Source: Mycobacterium sp. GA-1841 (lineage in GTDB: Bacteria; Actinomycetota; Actinomycetes; Mycobacteriales; Mycobacteriaceae). Taken from it: a stretch of 64,000 bases of DNA. Of the stretch, positions 1 to 8,596 are shown in pieces (the first letter of the stretch is position 1; each line of letters opens with the position of its first letter). Below the pieces are notes generated by a model, which was given only the letters and a program-made list of their open reading frames with translations, was not told the DNA's origin and did not search any database. The stretch lies in the NCBI RefSeq assembly GCF_001954135.1, contig NZ_MBEQ01000010.1:1-64000 (forward strand), given 5' to 3'. The translations under genes were made by a program, and so were the position numbers.

Positions 1-58
1 CTGCGGCCGCGGCGGCGGCGAAATAGCGGATCGTCACGGCGGTCGTCTGGGGTGCCAT
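1..58 (-). CDS. moaD2: MoaD2-type molybdopterin synthase small subunit (5' fragment)
   Basis: Only the first 19 codons lie in the window, and the rest runs off the left edge. The fragment starts with ATG at 58 and reads MAPQTTAVTIRYFAAAAAA, the beta-strand start (VTIRYFA) typical of the ubiquitin-fold MoaD/ThiS family. The start codon sits immediately after the moaA stop codon, so the two are one transcript. MoaD carries the sulfur used to make molybdopterin in the cytoplasm. The C-terminal GG that would confirm the family is outside the window. The call rests on this short stretch plus the moaA-moaD2 order known from M. tuberculosis (Rv0869c-Rv0868c). Confidence 0.75.
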   Translation of the reverse strand, partial: MAPQTTAVTIRYFAAAAAA

Positions 59-1126
59 CTAACCGCCGATCGCGCTCATCGGCCGCACGGGCTGCACGAA
101 ATCGGGGTCGTTGATGCCGTGCCCCGCCGGCTTGGCCCACATGGCCGTCCGCCAGGCCGCCTCGAGCTCGTCGTCGGAGGCCCCGCCCCGCAGCAGCGCC
201 CGCAGATCGCTCTCCTCGGTGGAGAACAGGCAACTGCGGATCTGGCCGTCGGCGGTCAGCCGGGTGCGGTCACAGGCCGAGCAGAATGCATGGGACACCG
301 AGGCGATCACCCCGACGGTGCCGGCGGGGTGGGCAGCAGACGCGGCGACCTGCCACAGCTCGGCGGGGGCCGATCCGCGCGGCAATTCCGAGGGCCGCAG
401 ATCGAAGTGGCGTCCCAGGGTGGCCAGGATCTTCTCGGCGTCGATCACCGTGCCGCGCTGCCAGGTGTGCCCGGCGTCCAGCGGCATCTGCTCGATGATC
501 CGTAACTGGTATCCGCGATCGAGGCAGTAACCCAGCAGATTCACCGCATCGTCGAGGCCTGACACCGGATCGAGTACGGCGTTGACTTTCACCGGATTCA
601 ACCCGGCTGCCTTCGCCGCGGCCAGGCCGTCAAGGACGTCGGTGAGCCGGTCCCGGCGGGTGATCCGGGCGAAGTGCGCGGCGTCGACGCTGTCCAACGA
701 CACGTTGATCCGGTTCAGCCCGGCCCGCTTGAGCCCGGCGGCACGGCGGGCCAGACCGATGCCGTTGGTGGTCAGGGTGATCTCGGGACGGGGTGCCAAG
801 GCGGCCGCGGCGGCCACCACGTCTTCGAGATGACGGGTGACCAGCGGCTCGCCGCCGGTGAACCGCACGCTGGTGATGCCCAGTCGGGTCACCGCGATGC
901 GCAACAGCCGGCTCAGTTCGTCGGCGCTCAGCAGCGCGTCGCCGGGCAGCCAGTCCAGGCCCTCGGCGGGCATGCAATAGGTGCAGCGCAGATTGCACTT
1001 GTCGGTCAGGGAGACCCGCAGGTCGGTCGCCACCCGGCTGTAGGTGTCGATCAGTGGGCCGCTGGTCGGGGCCGGCTCGAGCGGCTGGCGGGTCACGGTC
1101 GGCAGTCCGAGTGAGGTCAGCGTCAT
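59..1126 (-). CDS. moaA: GTP 3',8-cyclase MoaA (radical SAM, molybdenum cofactor step 1)
   Basis: The 355-residue radical SAM enzyme converts GTP to 3',8-cyclo-7,8-dihydro-GTP, the first step of molybdopterin synthesis, working with MoaC (not in the window). The SAM-cluster motif CNLRCTYC is at Cys44, Cys48 and Cys51. The C-terminal second [4Fe-4S] site is visible as FCSAC followed 13 residues later by a third Cys (RSCLFS). The protein ends in the double glycine (SAIGG) that MoaA needs for activity. I chose the ATG at 1126 because it overlaps the upstream YccF stop as ATGA and places the usual ~40 residues ahead of the first cluster. The longer frame extending to 1471 is antisense shadow of the YccF gene. 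It corresponds to Rv0869c (moaA2). Confidence 0.95.
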   Translation of the reverse strand: MTLTSLGLPTVTRQPLEPAPTSGPLIDTYSRVATDLRVSLTDKCNLRCTYCMPAEGLDWLPGDALLSADELSRLLRIAVTRLGITSVRFTGGEPLVTRHLEDVVAAAAALAPRPEITLTTNGIGLARRAAGLKRAGLNRINVSLDSVDAAHFARITRRDRLTDVLDGLAAAKAAGLNPVKVNAVLDPVSGLDDAVNLLGYCLDRGYQLRIIEQMPLDAGHTWQRGTVIDAEKILATLGRHFDLRPSELPRGSAPAELWQVAASAAHPAGTVGVIASVSHAFCSACDRTRLTADGQIRSCLFSTEESDLRALLRGGASDDELEAAWRTAMWAKPAGHGINDPDFVQPVRPMSAIGG

Positions 1127-1515
1127 GCCGGCACCTTCGCGGAGTCGACGGGAACGATCTCCTTGCCCAGCGGCACCAGCGACACGGGGATCATCTTCAG
1201 GTCGGCCAGGGCCAGCGGGATCCCGATGATGGTGACGGCCATGGCCGCGGCGCTGACCAGGTGTCCGATGGCCAGCCAGATGCCGAACAGCAGTACCCAG
1301 ATGATGTTGCCGATCAATGCGCCGGGCCGGGTCCCGGGTTTGTCGACGATGGTGCGGCCGAACGGCCACAGGGCATAGGAGGCGATGCGCAGGGAGGCGA
1401 ACCCGAACGGGATCGTGATGATCAGGACGAAACAGATCAGCGCGGCCAGCAGATATCCCAGCGCCAACCACAGGCCGCCGAAGATCAACCAGATGATGTT
1501 CAGTATCACTCGCAT
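1123..1515 (-). CDS. YccF domain-containing inner membrane protein
   Basis: This 130-residue integral membrane protein starts at the ATG at 1515 (MRVILNIIWLIFGGLW). It contains two tandem copies of the YccF unit: a hydrophobic helix (NIIWLIFGGLWLALGYLLAA, then NIIWVLLFGIWLAIGHLVSA) followed by an I-x-I-P-x-x-x-A-x-L motif (IITIPFGFASL and IIGIPLALADL). The function of the family is unknown. It overlaps moaA by 4 bp (ATGA), so both are probably translated from one message. This pairing is conserved in mycobacteria (Rv0870c-Rv0869c). An upstream in-frame extension to 1800 runs antisense through cspB and is not real. Confidence 0.85.
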   Translation of the reverse strand: MRVILNIIWLIFGGLWLALGYLLAALICFVLIITIPFGFASLRIASYALWPFGRTIVDKPGTRPGALIGNIIWVLLFGIWLAIGHLVSAAAMAVTIIGIPLALADLKMIPVSLVPLGKEIVPVDSAKVPA

Positions 1516-1678
1516 ATGCGGCGTATCTCTCCTCCAGAGGTCCTGCCAGCCTACCGAGTAATCGAGGTGAACGACCGAGTCAGGCCAGAGTACGATCGCT
1601 GCATCGCGTCCCGGCGCCGTCGGGACGCGGTCTTTATGTGTGTACGTAGTTCTGACAAACGACGAGCGGGTGAGAGCA

Positions 1679-2089
1679 GTGCCGACCGGCAAGGTTAAGT
1701 GGTACGACGCTGAAAAGGGCTTCGGCTTCCTGTCCCAGGAGGAAGGCGAGGACGTGTATGTGCGGTCCTCGGCATTGCCCGCGGGCGTCGAGAGCCTCAA
1801 GGCCGGTCAACGTGTGGAGTTCGGCGTGGCTGCCGGACGCCGCGGACCGCAGGCGTTGAGCCTCAAGCTCATCGACCCGCCGCCGAGCCTGAGCCGCACG
1901 CGGCGTGAGGCCGAGCGCCCTGAGCACAAGCACACTCCCGACGAACTGCACGGCATGGTCTCGGACATGATCACGCTGCTCGAGGACATCGTGCAGCCGG
2001 AGTTGCGCAAGGGGCGATACCCCGACCGTAAGGTGGCCCGCCGGGTGTCCGAGGTGGTCAAGGCCGTCGCGCAGGAGCTCGACGCCTAG
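1679..2089 (+). CDS. cspB: CspB-type cold shock domain protein with C-terminal extension
   Basis: The 136-residue nucleic-acid-binding protein starts at a GTG ([18 protein letters not shown]). Residues 1-65 form a cold-shock OB fold with RNP1 (KGFGFL) and an RNP2-like strand (DVYVRSSAL). Residues 66-136 are a mycobacterial helical extension rich in R/E of unknown role. Classical Csps are ~67 residues, so this is the long form (Rv0871 type). It probably acts as an RNA chaperone. It is transcribed divergently from the YccF-moaA operon, with 163 bp between the start codons. The ATG 39 bp upstream gives residues unlike the family, so GTG at 1679 is preferred. A strong inverted repeat follows the stop codon. 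Confidence 0.9.
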   Translation: MPTGKVKWYDAEKGFGFLSQEEGEDVYVRSSALPAGVESLKAGQRVEFGVAAGRRGPQALSLKLIDPPPSLSRTRREAERPEHKHTPDELHGMVSDMITLLEDIVQPELRKGRYPDRKVARRVSEVVKAVAQELDA

Positions 2090-2108
2090 AACCCGCGCGC
2101 CGAACGCC

Positions 2109-2149
2109 GGCTTGTGTTCGATGATCCGTCGATTTCTCGAACACAAGCC
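2109..2149. terminator. 13-bp perfect inverted repeat after cspB
   Basis: The arms GGCTTGTGTTCGA (2109-2121) and TCGAACACAAGCC (2137-2149) are exact reverse complements with a 15-nt loop. The hairpin begins 20 bp after the cspB stop and ends 25 bp before the next ATG. There is no T-tract, as usual in mycobacteria. The simplest reading is a terminator/attenuator hairpin. It is not a LexA box: the half-sites have the opposite polarity (GTTCGA then TCGAAC). Confidence 0.5.
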
Positions 2150-2174
2150 AACTTTCGACGGGCATGCTGGGGCT

Positions 2175-3179
2175 ATGAGCTATGTGGCTTCCGGTGGCGA
2201 ATTCAACCGCGACACCAACTACATCACCACGCGCATCACGCGCGATGGTGCCGACGGCTATCCCGTCGAGGCCGGCCGGTATCGGCTGATCGTGGCGCGG
2301 GCCTGCCCCTGGGCCAATCGCACGATCATCGTGCGCCGGTTGTTGGGCTTGGAAGATGCGTTGTCGATCGGTTTTTGCGGCCCGACGCACGATGCGCGCA
2401 GCTGGACGTTCGACCTCGATCCCGGTGGGGTCGATCCGGTGCTGAAGATCCCGCGGTTGCGCGACGCGTACCTCAAGCGGTTTCCGGACTACGAGAAGGG
2501 CATCACCGTGCCCGCGATCGTCGAGGTGGCCACCGGTGAGGTGGTGACCAACGACTATGCCCAGATCACGCTGGACTTCTCCACCGAGTGGACGGAATTT
2601 CACCGCGACGGCGCCCCGCAGCTGTATCCCGAGCCGTTGCGCGCCGAAATCGACGAGGTGGCCCAGCGGGTCTACACCGAGGTCAACAACGGTGTGTACC
2701 GCTGCGGTTTCGCCGGTTCGCAGGAGGCCTACGGCAAGGCCTATGACCGGTTGTTCGCCGCACTGGATTGGCTGACCGAACGCCTGAGCACCCAGCGTTA
2801 TCTGGTGGGCGACACCATCACCGAGGCCGATGTCCGGTTGTTCACCACGCTGGCCCGGTTCGACCCGGTGTATCACGGCCATTTCAAGTGCAACCGGTCC
2901 AAGCTCAGCGAGCTACCGGTGTTGTGGGCGTATGCGCGGGATCTGTTTCAGACGCCGGGGTTCGGTGACACCATCGACTTCGTCCAGATCAAGCAGCACT
3001 ACTACATCGTGCATTCCGACATCAACCCGACGCAGATCGTGCCCAAGGGGCCGGATCTGGCGAACTGGTTGACGCCGCACGGCCGGGAATCGTTGGTCGG
3101 CAGGCCTTTCGGTGACGGCACCCCGCCCGGGCCGACGCCCGAGGGGGAGCGGGTACCGGCCGGGCACTCAGCGAGCTGA
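2175..3179 (+). CDS. Glutathionyl-hydroquinone reductase-type GST (Xi class, YqjG/ECM4 family)
   Basis: The 334-residue protein has an N-terminal thioredoxin-like domain whose redox motif CPWA is at Cys44-Ala47. The C-terminal all-helical GST domain spans about residues 165-310. The sequence is close to S-glutathionyl-hydroquinone reductases, including the family's YPVEAGRYRLIVARACPWA region and VTNDYAQI. The known reaction uses the active Cys to remove a thiol adduct from a hydroquinone. Mycobacteria make mycothiol rather than glutathione, so the physiological thiol here is probably mycothiol (inference). I chose the ATG at 2175 because the protein then starts at the family's usual place; the upstream ATG at 2112 lies inside the hairpin. 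The 3' end overlaps the convergent DUF2771 gene by 12 bp. Confidence 0.85.
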   Translation: MSYVASGGEFNRDTNYITTRITRDGADGYPVEAGRYRLIVARACPWANRTIIVRRLLGLEDALSIGFCGPTHDARSWTFDLDPGGVDPVLKIPRLRDAYLKRFPDYEKGITVPAIVEVATGEVVTNDYAQITLDFSTEWTEFHRDGAPQLYPEPLRAEIDEVAQRVYTEVNNGVYRCGFAGSQEAYGKAYDRLFAALDWLTERLSTQRYLVGDTITEADVRLFTTLARFDPVYHGHFKCNRSKLSELPVLWAYARDLFQTPGFGDTIDFVQIKQHYYIVHSDINPTQIVPKGPDLANWLTPHGRESLVGRPFGDGTPPGPTPEGERVPAGHSAS

Positions 3180-3674
3180 CGCCGGTTCCGGCCAGACCGT
3201 GCTGACCGACCATTCGGCGTGCGGCAGCGCGAACTCGTTGCCGTCCTGGTCCTGCACCAGGGTCAGCAGTTGGACGGCCAACCCGGTGAGCCGGCCGCGG
3301 TTGGGGTCGACGGTGGGAATGGTGACGGCCAGGGTGGTCTTGGGCGCGTAGTACGAGACCGTCGTGTCGATCGGGTTCTCGTAGACGCGCAGCAGCCGCC
3401 ACGGAGCCCGCCCGATCGCGCTGGACACCGACAGCTGTACCGGGCTGTCCTCGTTGACCGGCAGTTGGCCTGTTTCCCGCGGTTCCGAGCAGTCGTCGAG
3501 GTTGAGCACGGGGCAGTACTGGAACGGGCCGATACGCACCGAGTGCCCGTGTGAGTACGCGCTGATCTGCGGCAGCTGATCGCCGTGGCCGCGGCTGAGT
3601 TTCCAGATGCCGACGCCGGTGCCGACGATGGCCAGGACCACGACGGTGGCCAGCACCGTCAGGGTGCGCTTCAC
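3168..3674 (-). CDS. DUF2771 membrane-anchored exported protein
   Basis: The 168-residue protein is homologous to Rv0875c. A short basic N-terminus is followed by one hydrophobic segment (about residues 4-22), which is a signal anchor or signal peptide, and the remainder should lie outside the membrane. Two cysteines (CPVLNLDDC) could form a disulfide. The function is unknown. I chose the GTG at 3674 because it overlaps the upstream MFS stop as GTGA. An ATG 12 bp further upstream is possible. It follows the MFS gene, the same pair as Rv0876c-Rv0875c, so the two may work together at the envelope. Confidence 0.8.
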   Translation of the reverse strand: MKRTLTVLATVVVLAIVGTGVGIWKLSRGHGDQLPQISAYSHGHSVRIGPFQYCPVLNLDDCSEPRETGQLPVNEDSPVQLSVSSAIGRAPWRLLRVYENPIDTTVSYYAPKTTLAVTIPTVDPNRGRLTGLAVQLLTLVQDQDGNEFALPHAEWSVSTVWPEPASAR

Positions 3675-5353
3675 CGGGCCTCCCACTGCGGGGCCGACGG
3701 GGCCGACGGCGCTGCGGTCGATGACCTGCCGCCCTGTCGGGCGGCCAGCACCGGGCGGTTGCCGCCGAGGCCGGGAATCAGCGATTCACCGCGATAGCTC
3801 ACGATTGTCTGCGCCAGACCGAGTATCAGCACGGCCGTGATCGTAGTGAACCCGACTGAGAGGTCTGTATAGATCAGCACTCCGGCGGCTCCGCCGGCCA
3901 CCCAGGCCAGCTGCAACACCGATTCGGACCGGCCGAAGGCCGAGGCCCGCGAGGCCTCGGGCAGGTCATCCTGCAGCGACGCGTCCAGGGACGCCTTGGC
4001 GATGGCGCTGGCGGCCGATGTGACGAGCGTGGCCCCGGCCGCCACCAGAAGGTTTCCGGTGAGCGCGGCGATCAGGGCAGCGGCGGTCACCGCGGTCGCG
4101 GCCCGGACCACCAGTTGTGCGGGACGGCCGAGTTTGAGCCGGGCGGCGGCGATGTTCCCACCGAAGTTGCCGATGCCGGCGGCGGCGCCGATGAGCCCGA
4201 GGATCAGCAGCTGTTCCCAACCGCTGGCGTCGTGCGACTTGGCGACGAAGGCGGGGTACAGAAACAGGAAGCCGACCATCACCTTGATGGTGCAGTTGCC
4301 CCACAGCGCGGTGATGGTGTTGCGGCCCAACGGTTGCCGGGCAGCTTTGGGCTTACCGGGCTTACCAGACTTTCCCGGCTGGCGGCGCAACCCGCCGGGT
4401 TCTCCGTGGTAGCTCAGGGTCGTGGGCACCTCGCCCTCGGTGACCTCGACCCATTTCGGGATCCGCATGGACAGCACCGCACCGGCCGCGGTGACCGCGA
4501 CGACCACGTACAGCGCGCCGGGCAGTTGCGCGACGTTGAACAGATACTCGGCGCCCGCCGCGATACCGCCGCCGACGATGGTGCCGCCGAGAAGACCGAA
4601 CGTCGTCAGTCGCGAGTTCACCCGGACCAGGTCGATGGACGGCGGCAGCACGCGCGGGGTGACCGCGCTGCGCAGCACCGAGAAGGATTTGGACAGCACC
4701 ATCATGCCGAGCGCGCACGGGTAGAGCACCCAGGACGGATAGCTTCCGGTGGCGCCGTCGTAATTGGCGATCAGCACCACGATCAGTACGGTGCGCAACG
4801 CGAATGACGCGGCCAGCGCCATCCGTCGGCCGTGTTGCAGGCGGTCGAGCGCGGGCCCGATCAGCGGCGCGATCACCGCGAACGGCGCGATCGTGATCAG
4901 CAGGTACAGCGCGACCTTGCTCTTGGACTCGCCGCTGGCCGCGGCGAAGAACAAGGTGTTGGCCAGGGCGACGGCCATGGCCGCGTCGACAGCGAAGTTC
5001 GCCACCACGGGCCAGGTCAGCGCGGTCAGCCCGGATTTGTCGGCGCCGTCGGCGGTGGCGGCGCGGTGCACGAAACCGTACATGCGGGTGCCCATTTCGC
5101 GGCTCCGTGCGGCGGCCGCACGGGTGACGGTGACCTTCTCACCGGTCGCCGAGCCGGCCCCGCGGGATGGCGGCGGTTCGTCCTGCCGGGAGTACGCGGT
5201 GGTGTGTTGCTCGTCGAGCGGTGGCAGCCAACGGTTGGCACTGGGCACCGATTGCCGGCGTGGCCGGCGCGGCGTCTCATCGCTGGGGTAGTTGGCCATT
5301 CCGGGATGTTCCGCACCGTGATCGGCCGGTGGCCGCGGCGGGTAATAGGTCAC
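3671..5353 (-). CDS. MFS-fold transporter with long cytoplasmic N-terminus (Rv0876c type)
   Basis: The 560-residue protein begins at GTG 5353. The first ~120 residues are hydrophilic, Pro/Arg-rich and probably cytoplasmic. About 12 hydrophobic segments typical of the MFS fold follow. A basic linker (GGLRRQPGKSGKPGKPKAARQ) separates the two six-helix halves. The substrate is unknown. It forms a two-gene operon with the downstream DUF2771 protein (4-bp overlap) and is divergent from the DUF3027 gene. The same arrangement occurs in M. tuberculosis (Rv0875c-Rv0876c/Rv0877). The substrate cannot be named from sequence. Confidence 0.85.
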   Translation of the reverse strand: MTYYPPRPPADHGAEHPGMANYPSDETPRRPRRQSVPSANRWLPPLDEQHTTAYSRQDEPPPSRGAGSATGEKVTVTRAAAARSREMGTRMYGFVHRAATADGADKSGLTALTWPVVANFAVDAAMAVALANTLFFAAASGESKSKVALYLLITIAPFAVIAPLIGPALDRLQHGRRMALAASFALRTVLIVVLIANYDGATGSYPSWVLYPCALGMMVLSKSFSVLRSAVTPRVLPPSIDLVRVNSRLTTFGLLGGTIVGGGIAAGAEYLFNVAQLPGALYVVVAVTAAGAVLSMRIPKWVEVTEGEVPTTLSYHGEPGGLRRQPGKSGKPGKPKAARQPLGRNTITALWGNCTIKVMVGFLFLYPAFVAKSHDASGWEQLLILGLIGAAAGIGNFGGNIAAARLKLGRPAQLVVRAATAVTAAALIAALTGNLLVAAGATLVTSAASAIAKASLDASLQDDLPEASRASAFGRSESVLQLAWVAGGAAGVLIYTDLSVGFTTITAVLILGLAQTIVSYRGESLIPGLGGNRPVLAARQGGRSSTAAPSAPSAPQWEAR

Positions 5354-5431
5354 CCCCCGATTCTCTCCTATCCGCCGCCGCAGTGGCCGACAGGCAACCG
5401 GTGTGGCCCGAGGTTGCCCCGGTCAGGCACT

Positions 5432-6223
5432 ATGGAGGCGATGGAAAGCGTGACCGAACCAGCTGAGCAGCCTGCCCAAACCCTTCCGGCGTCGCCGTCG
5501 GAGGAGCAGAAGGCGGTGCTGTTGGGCGCCAGCGAACAGGCCCGCGCGGCGCTGATCGAGTTCAGTGGCCAGGGCGCGGTGGGGGAATACCTCGGCGCGA
5601 GCATCGAGGATTCCTCCTCGGCCACGCATCGATTCCTGGCTGATCTGCCTGGTTACCGCGGCTGGCAGTGGGCTGTCGTGGTGGCCGCCTACCCGGGCGC
5701 CGATCACGCGACGATCAGTGAGCTGGTGCTGGTTCCGGGCCCGACGGCGCTGCTGGCGCCCCAGTGGGTGCCGTGGCAGGACCGGGTGCGTCCCGGCGAT
5801 CTCGGCCCGGGCGATCTGCTGGCTCCGGCCCCGAATGATCCGCGGCTGGTGCCGGGGTATGTGGCCACCGGGGATCCGCTTATCGACGACACCGCGCTGG
5901 AGCTCGGCTTGGGCCGGCGCCAGTTGCTCAGTGAATGGGGCCGCGGGCAGGCAGCGCAACGTTGGCACGACGGTGATTTCGGGCCCGGTTCGGCGATGGC
6001 CCGCTCGACGCGCCGGGTCTGCCGCGACTGTGGCTTTTACCTGCCGCTCGGTGGCGCGCTGGGCGTGATGTTCGGTGTCTGCGCCAATGAGTTGTCCGCC
6101 GACGGGCATGTGGTGGAGGCCGAGTACGGCTGCGGCGCCCATTCGGACACGCCGCAACCGCCGGGCACCGGGTCGCCGATGTACGAACCGTACGACGACG
6201 GTGTACTCGATCTCGCCGACTGA
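5432..6223 (+). CDS. DUF3027 protein (Rv0877 type)
   Basis: The 263-residue cytoplasmic protein has no signal peptide or membrane segment. The C-terminal third holds a Cys cluster (RVCRDCGFYLPL, then FGVCANE and EYGCGAH), which suggests a small metal or zinc-ribbon-like site near residues 195-240. The N-terminal part is the DUF3027 domain (WQWAVVVAAYPGADHATISELVLVPGP). The function is unknown. It is conserved across actinobacteria and divergent from the MFS-DUF2771 operon. Two starts are possible (ATG 5432 or ATG 5441), and neither has a convincing ribosome site. Confidence 0.8.
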   Translation: MEAMESVTEPAEQPAQTLPASPSEEQKAVLLGASEQARAALIEFSGQGAVGEYLGASIEDSSSATHRFLADLPGYRGWQWAVVVAAYPGADHATISELVLVPGPTALLAPQWVPWQDRVRPGDLGPGDLLAPAPNDPRLVPGYVATGDPLIDDTALELGLGRRQLLSEWGRGQAAQRWHDGDFGPGSAMARSTRRVCRDCGFYLPLGGALGVMFGVCANELSADGHVVEAEYGCGAHSDTPQPPGTGSPMYEPYDDGVLDLAD

Positions 6224-6230
6224 GGCGGGC

Positions 6231-6683
6231 TCAGCTTTCGGCGGCGGCCTTGATGCGTGCCAGCGAGGCGTTCATCCCGTCGACGAGCTCATCCTCGAAG
6301 CTGGGCACCCCGCCCATGAGGGCGTTGACCAGAGCGTTGGAGATCGCCGTGGTGCCGTTCTCGGCGTGCCGGGTCTCGGTCACCCGGGTGCCGGTCGCCG
6401 TCGGCTCGAGTTCGTAGCTCCACACGGTGTTGTTGGCCTCCACCAGGAACGCCAGCTTCTGCTTGTCGATCACCTCGGTGAGGCGTGACGTGGTGGGCCA
6501 GAACAGGAACTTGCGCCGGTTGAGGTTCAGTGTGCGGGTGCCGGGACGCACCGGCCCGAGCGGTTTCATCAGCCGGCACTGCGGGCTCCACTGCGGCATC
6601 AGACGCAGGTCCGAGATCAGTCCCCATACCTTGTCGACGGGCGCGTCGATGTCGATGCTGGCTTGCAGTAGTGGTGCGGCCAT
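6231..6683 (-). CDS. SRPBCC (polyketide cyclase/START-like) family protein
   Basis: The 150-residue single-domain protein has the SRPBCC start ([29 protein letters not shown]) and the closing long helix ([31 protein letters not shown]). This helix-grip fold binds hydrophobic ligands, and no specific activity can be assigned. It ends 8 bp from the convergent DUF3027 stop. It lies 9 bp downstream of the DUF2530 gene, so the two are probably co-transcribed. Confidence 0.85.
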   Translation of the reverse strand: MAAPLLQASIDIDAPVDKVWGLISDLRLMPQWSPQCRLMKPLGPVRPGTRTLNLNRRKFLFWPTTSRLTEVIDKQKLAFLVEANNTVWSYELEPTATGTRVTETRHAENGTTAISNALVNALMGGVPSFEDELVDGMNASLARIKAAAES

Positions 6684-6692
6684 GGTGTCTCC

Positions 6693-6953
6693 TCAGGTCA
6701 ATCCGCTTTGCGCGCCGCGGGATCCACGTCGCACGGCGCGGCGCTGGATCAGAAATATAGACGTGCCGAGAACACCGATCGCCAGCCCGGCCACGGTGAA
6801 CGGCCGCCACTCGTGCAGCGCGTCCACCGTGAACGCCAGGACCGTGGCGATCAGCCAGCCCGCGGCGATCACCAGGATCACCGGCCACGGTTCCAGCAGC
6901 GCGGCAGGCAATGCCGGAGGTTGCGGCGCTGGGGCGTTGGTTTCCTCGGTCAT
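6693..6953 (-). CDS. DUF2530 small membrane protein (Rv0879c type)
   Basis: The 86-residue protein has a Pro-rich N-terminus (~20 residues) followed by two predicted membrane helices ([20 protein letters not shown] and [18 protein letters not shown]) and a basic C-terminus, so both ends are probably cytoplasmic. The function is unknown. It is divergent from the marR gene, as in M. tuberculosis (Rv0879c/Rv0880). The 85-bp gap between the two starts holds both promoters. Confidence 0.85.
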   Translation of the reverse strand: MTEETNAPAPQPPALPAALLEPWPVILVIAAGWLIATVLAFTVDALHEWRPFTVAGLAIGVLGTSIFLIQRRAVRRGSRGAQSGLT

Positions 6954-7025
6954 CGCCGACCAACGTATCCGATCCGGTGGCCATTCATTGGTCTTGGTTT
7001 TAGCCCTTTATGCTCAACCGCTCAG

Positions 7026-7031
7026 TACTAT
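7026..7031 (+). promoter_or_regulatory. Putative -10 element of marR, leaderless start
   Basis: TACTAT lies 7 nt before the GTG start codon at 7039. This matches the TAnnnT -10 of mycobacterial SigA promoters and puts the predicted transcription start on or next to the start codon. No Shine-Dalgarno sequence precedes the GTG, consistent with a leaderless message. Confidence 0.4.
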
Positions 7032-7038
7032 TTGCGAT

Positions 7039-7470
7039 GTGAAAGATCCGGAATCGGTGCTCGCGCATGACCTGGCGCTCGCAGTTGTGCGTCTCGCGCG
7101 CCAATTGCGTACGCGGCGTGCGGAATCCCCGGTTTCACTGACCCAGTTCTCGGCGCTGGCCACTTTGGTCAAGGAGGGCGCGATGACACCGGGCGCCCTG
7201 GCCGCGCGTGAGCGGGTACGGCCGCCCTCGATGACCCGGGTGATCGCCTCGTTGGTCGAACAGGGTCTGGTGATCCGGACCGCGCACCCGGTCGACGGGC
7301 GTCAGATCGTGGTGTCGGCGTCGCCGGCCGGTATGAGTCTCGTCGAGGCCGAACGCCGCGCCAGCCAGGAGTGGCTGATGGCGCACGTGTCCCGGCTGAA
7401 CCCTGCCGAACGCCAGACGCTGCTGTCGGCGACCAGCCTGATGTCGGCCATGGTCGTCGAAGGCGCGTGA
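7039..7470 (+). CDS. MarR-family transcriptional regulator (Rv0880 type)
   Basis: The 143-residue winged-helix regulator matches the Rv0880 length exactly. The DNA-binding part is visible as [30 protein letters not shown] (helix-turn-helix) followed by the wing [16 protein letters not shown]. The N- and C-terminal helices provide dimerisation. The GTG at 7039 fits the family start and the leaderless promoter. It overlaps the downstream SpoU methylase by 4 bp (GTGA), so regulator and methylase are translationally coupled. The effector is unknown. Confidence 0.9.
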   Translation: MKDPESVLAHDLALAVVRLARQLRTRRAESPVSLTQFSALATLVKEGAMTPGALAARERVRPPSMTRVIASLVEQGLVIRTAHPVDGRQIVVSASPAGMSLVEAERRASQEWLMAHVSRLNPAERQTLLSATSLMSAMVVEGA

Positions 7471-8288
7471 GTCTGCTGAACGTCATCGACATCGATGATC
7501 CGGCCGATCCTCGGTTGGACGACTTTCGCGACCTCAACAGCGTGGACCGTCGCCCCGACCTGCCCAGCGGCAAAGGCCTGGTGATCGCCGAGGGGGTGCT
7601 GGTGGTGCAGCGGATGCTGGCCTCTCGTTTCGTCCCTCGGGCGCTGCTGGGGACCGACCGGCGGCTGACCGAGCTGGCCGCCGACCTCGAGGGCGTCCAG
7701 GTGCCGTTCTACCGCACCAACGCGGACGTGATGGCCGCCGCGGTCGGGTTCCATCTGAACCGGGGTGTGCTGGCGTCGGCCTCACGGGCACCGGAATTGT
7801 CGGTGGCCGAGGTGATCTCCGAAGCGCGCACCGTGGCGGTGCTCGAAGGCGTCAACGATCACGAGAACCTGGGGTCGATCTTCCGCAACGCCGCGGGGCT
7901 GGCCGTGGATGCGGTGGTGTTCGGCGCCGGATGCGCCGATCCGCTGTACCGGCGTGCGGTGCGGGTGTCGATGGGCCATGCCCTGCTGGTTCCGTTCGCC
8001 CGCGCGTCCTCCTGGCCGGATGAACTGGAGCTTCTGCGAGACAACGGCTTTCGTTTGTTGGCCATGACTCCGGACCCGGCTGCGGCGACGCTGTCCGAGG
8101 CGATGACGCAGCTCGACGGGCAGCGGGTGGGCATTCTGGTCGGCGCCGAGGGCCCAGGTCTGACCGAGCGGACCATGCGTGCCAGCGACGTACGCGTGCG
8201 TATCCCGATGTCGCGCGGCACCGATTCGCTCAATGTCGCCACCGCCGCGGCGTTGGCGTTCTACGAGCGTGCCCGGCTCGGAGGTTGA
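7467..8288 (+). CDS. TrmH/SpoU-family RNA 2'-O-methyltransferase (Rv0881 type)
   Basis: The 273-residue SPOUT methylase has all three SpoU motifs: [12 protein letters not shown] (motif 1), [10 protein letters not shown] (motif 2) and [22 protein letters not shown] (motif 3), which together form the trefoil knot that binds SAM. The N-terminal ~95 residues form an L30-like substrate-binding domain. It should methylate a ribose 2'-OH in rRNA or tRNA; which site cannot be read from sequence. The GTG start overlaps the marR stop. Confidence 0.9.
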   Translation: MSLLNVIDIDDPADPRLDDFRDLNSVDRRPDLPSGKGLVIAEGVLVVQRMLASRFVPRALLGTDRRLTELAADLEGVQVPFYRTNADVMAAAVGFHLNRGVLASASRAPELSVAEVISEARTVAVLEGVNDHENLGSIFRNAAGLAVDAVVFGAGCADPLYRRAVRVSMGHALLVPFARASSWPDELELLRDNGFRLLAMTPDPAAATLSEAMTQLDGQRVGILVGAEGPGLTERTMRASDVRVRIPMSRGTDSLNVATAAALAFYERARLGG

Positions 8289-8308
8289 GGTCGCGTTAGA
8301 TTGACACC

Positions 8309-8584
8309 GTGACCGACGATTCCACGCCGTGGGGTACCGGCTTGACGGTGGCCGGATTTGTGGCCGCGGTGCTGGGCGCCGCGATCGTGGTGCTCGGCAT
8401 GGGGCTGTTGCGGGTACACCCGCTGCTGGCGGTCGGACTCAACATGGTGGCTGTCGGTGGGCTGGCTCCCACGGTGTGGGGCTGGCGGCACCGGCCGGTG
8501 TGGCGATGGTTCGTGCTCGGCTCGGCCGTCGGGGTGGCCGGTGGCTGGTTGGTGCTGTTGGCCATCGGGTTGAGCCAAGCCTGA
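8309..8584 (+). CDS. DUF2537 membrane protein (Rv0882 type)
   Basis: The 91-residue protein starts at GTG 8309 and has three hydrophobic segments (residues ~9-30, 37-55, 66-87). The function is unknown. It lies 20 bp after the SpoU methylase on the same strand, giving the three-gene order marR-spoU-DUF2537 also seen as Rv0880-Rv0882. In M. tuberculosis the next gene is sepH (Rv0883c). Here a repeat-flanked cassette intervenes. Confidence 0.8.
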   Translation: MTDDSTPWGTGLTVAGFVAAVLGAAIVVLGMGLLRVHPLLAVGLNMVAVGGLAPTVWGWRHRPVWRWFVLGSAVGVAGGWLVLLAIGLSQA

Positions 8585-8596
8585 GCGGGTCCCCTC

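Noticed and set aside
2109..2149. Reading the GTTCGA...TCGAAC inverted repeat as a LexA SOS box
   Set aside because: The mycobacterial box is TCGAAC-N4-GTTCGA. Here the half-sites have the opposite order and a 15-nt spacer.
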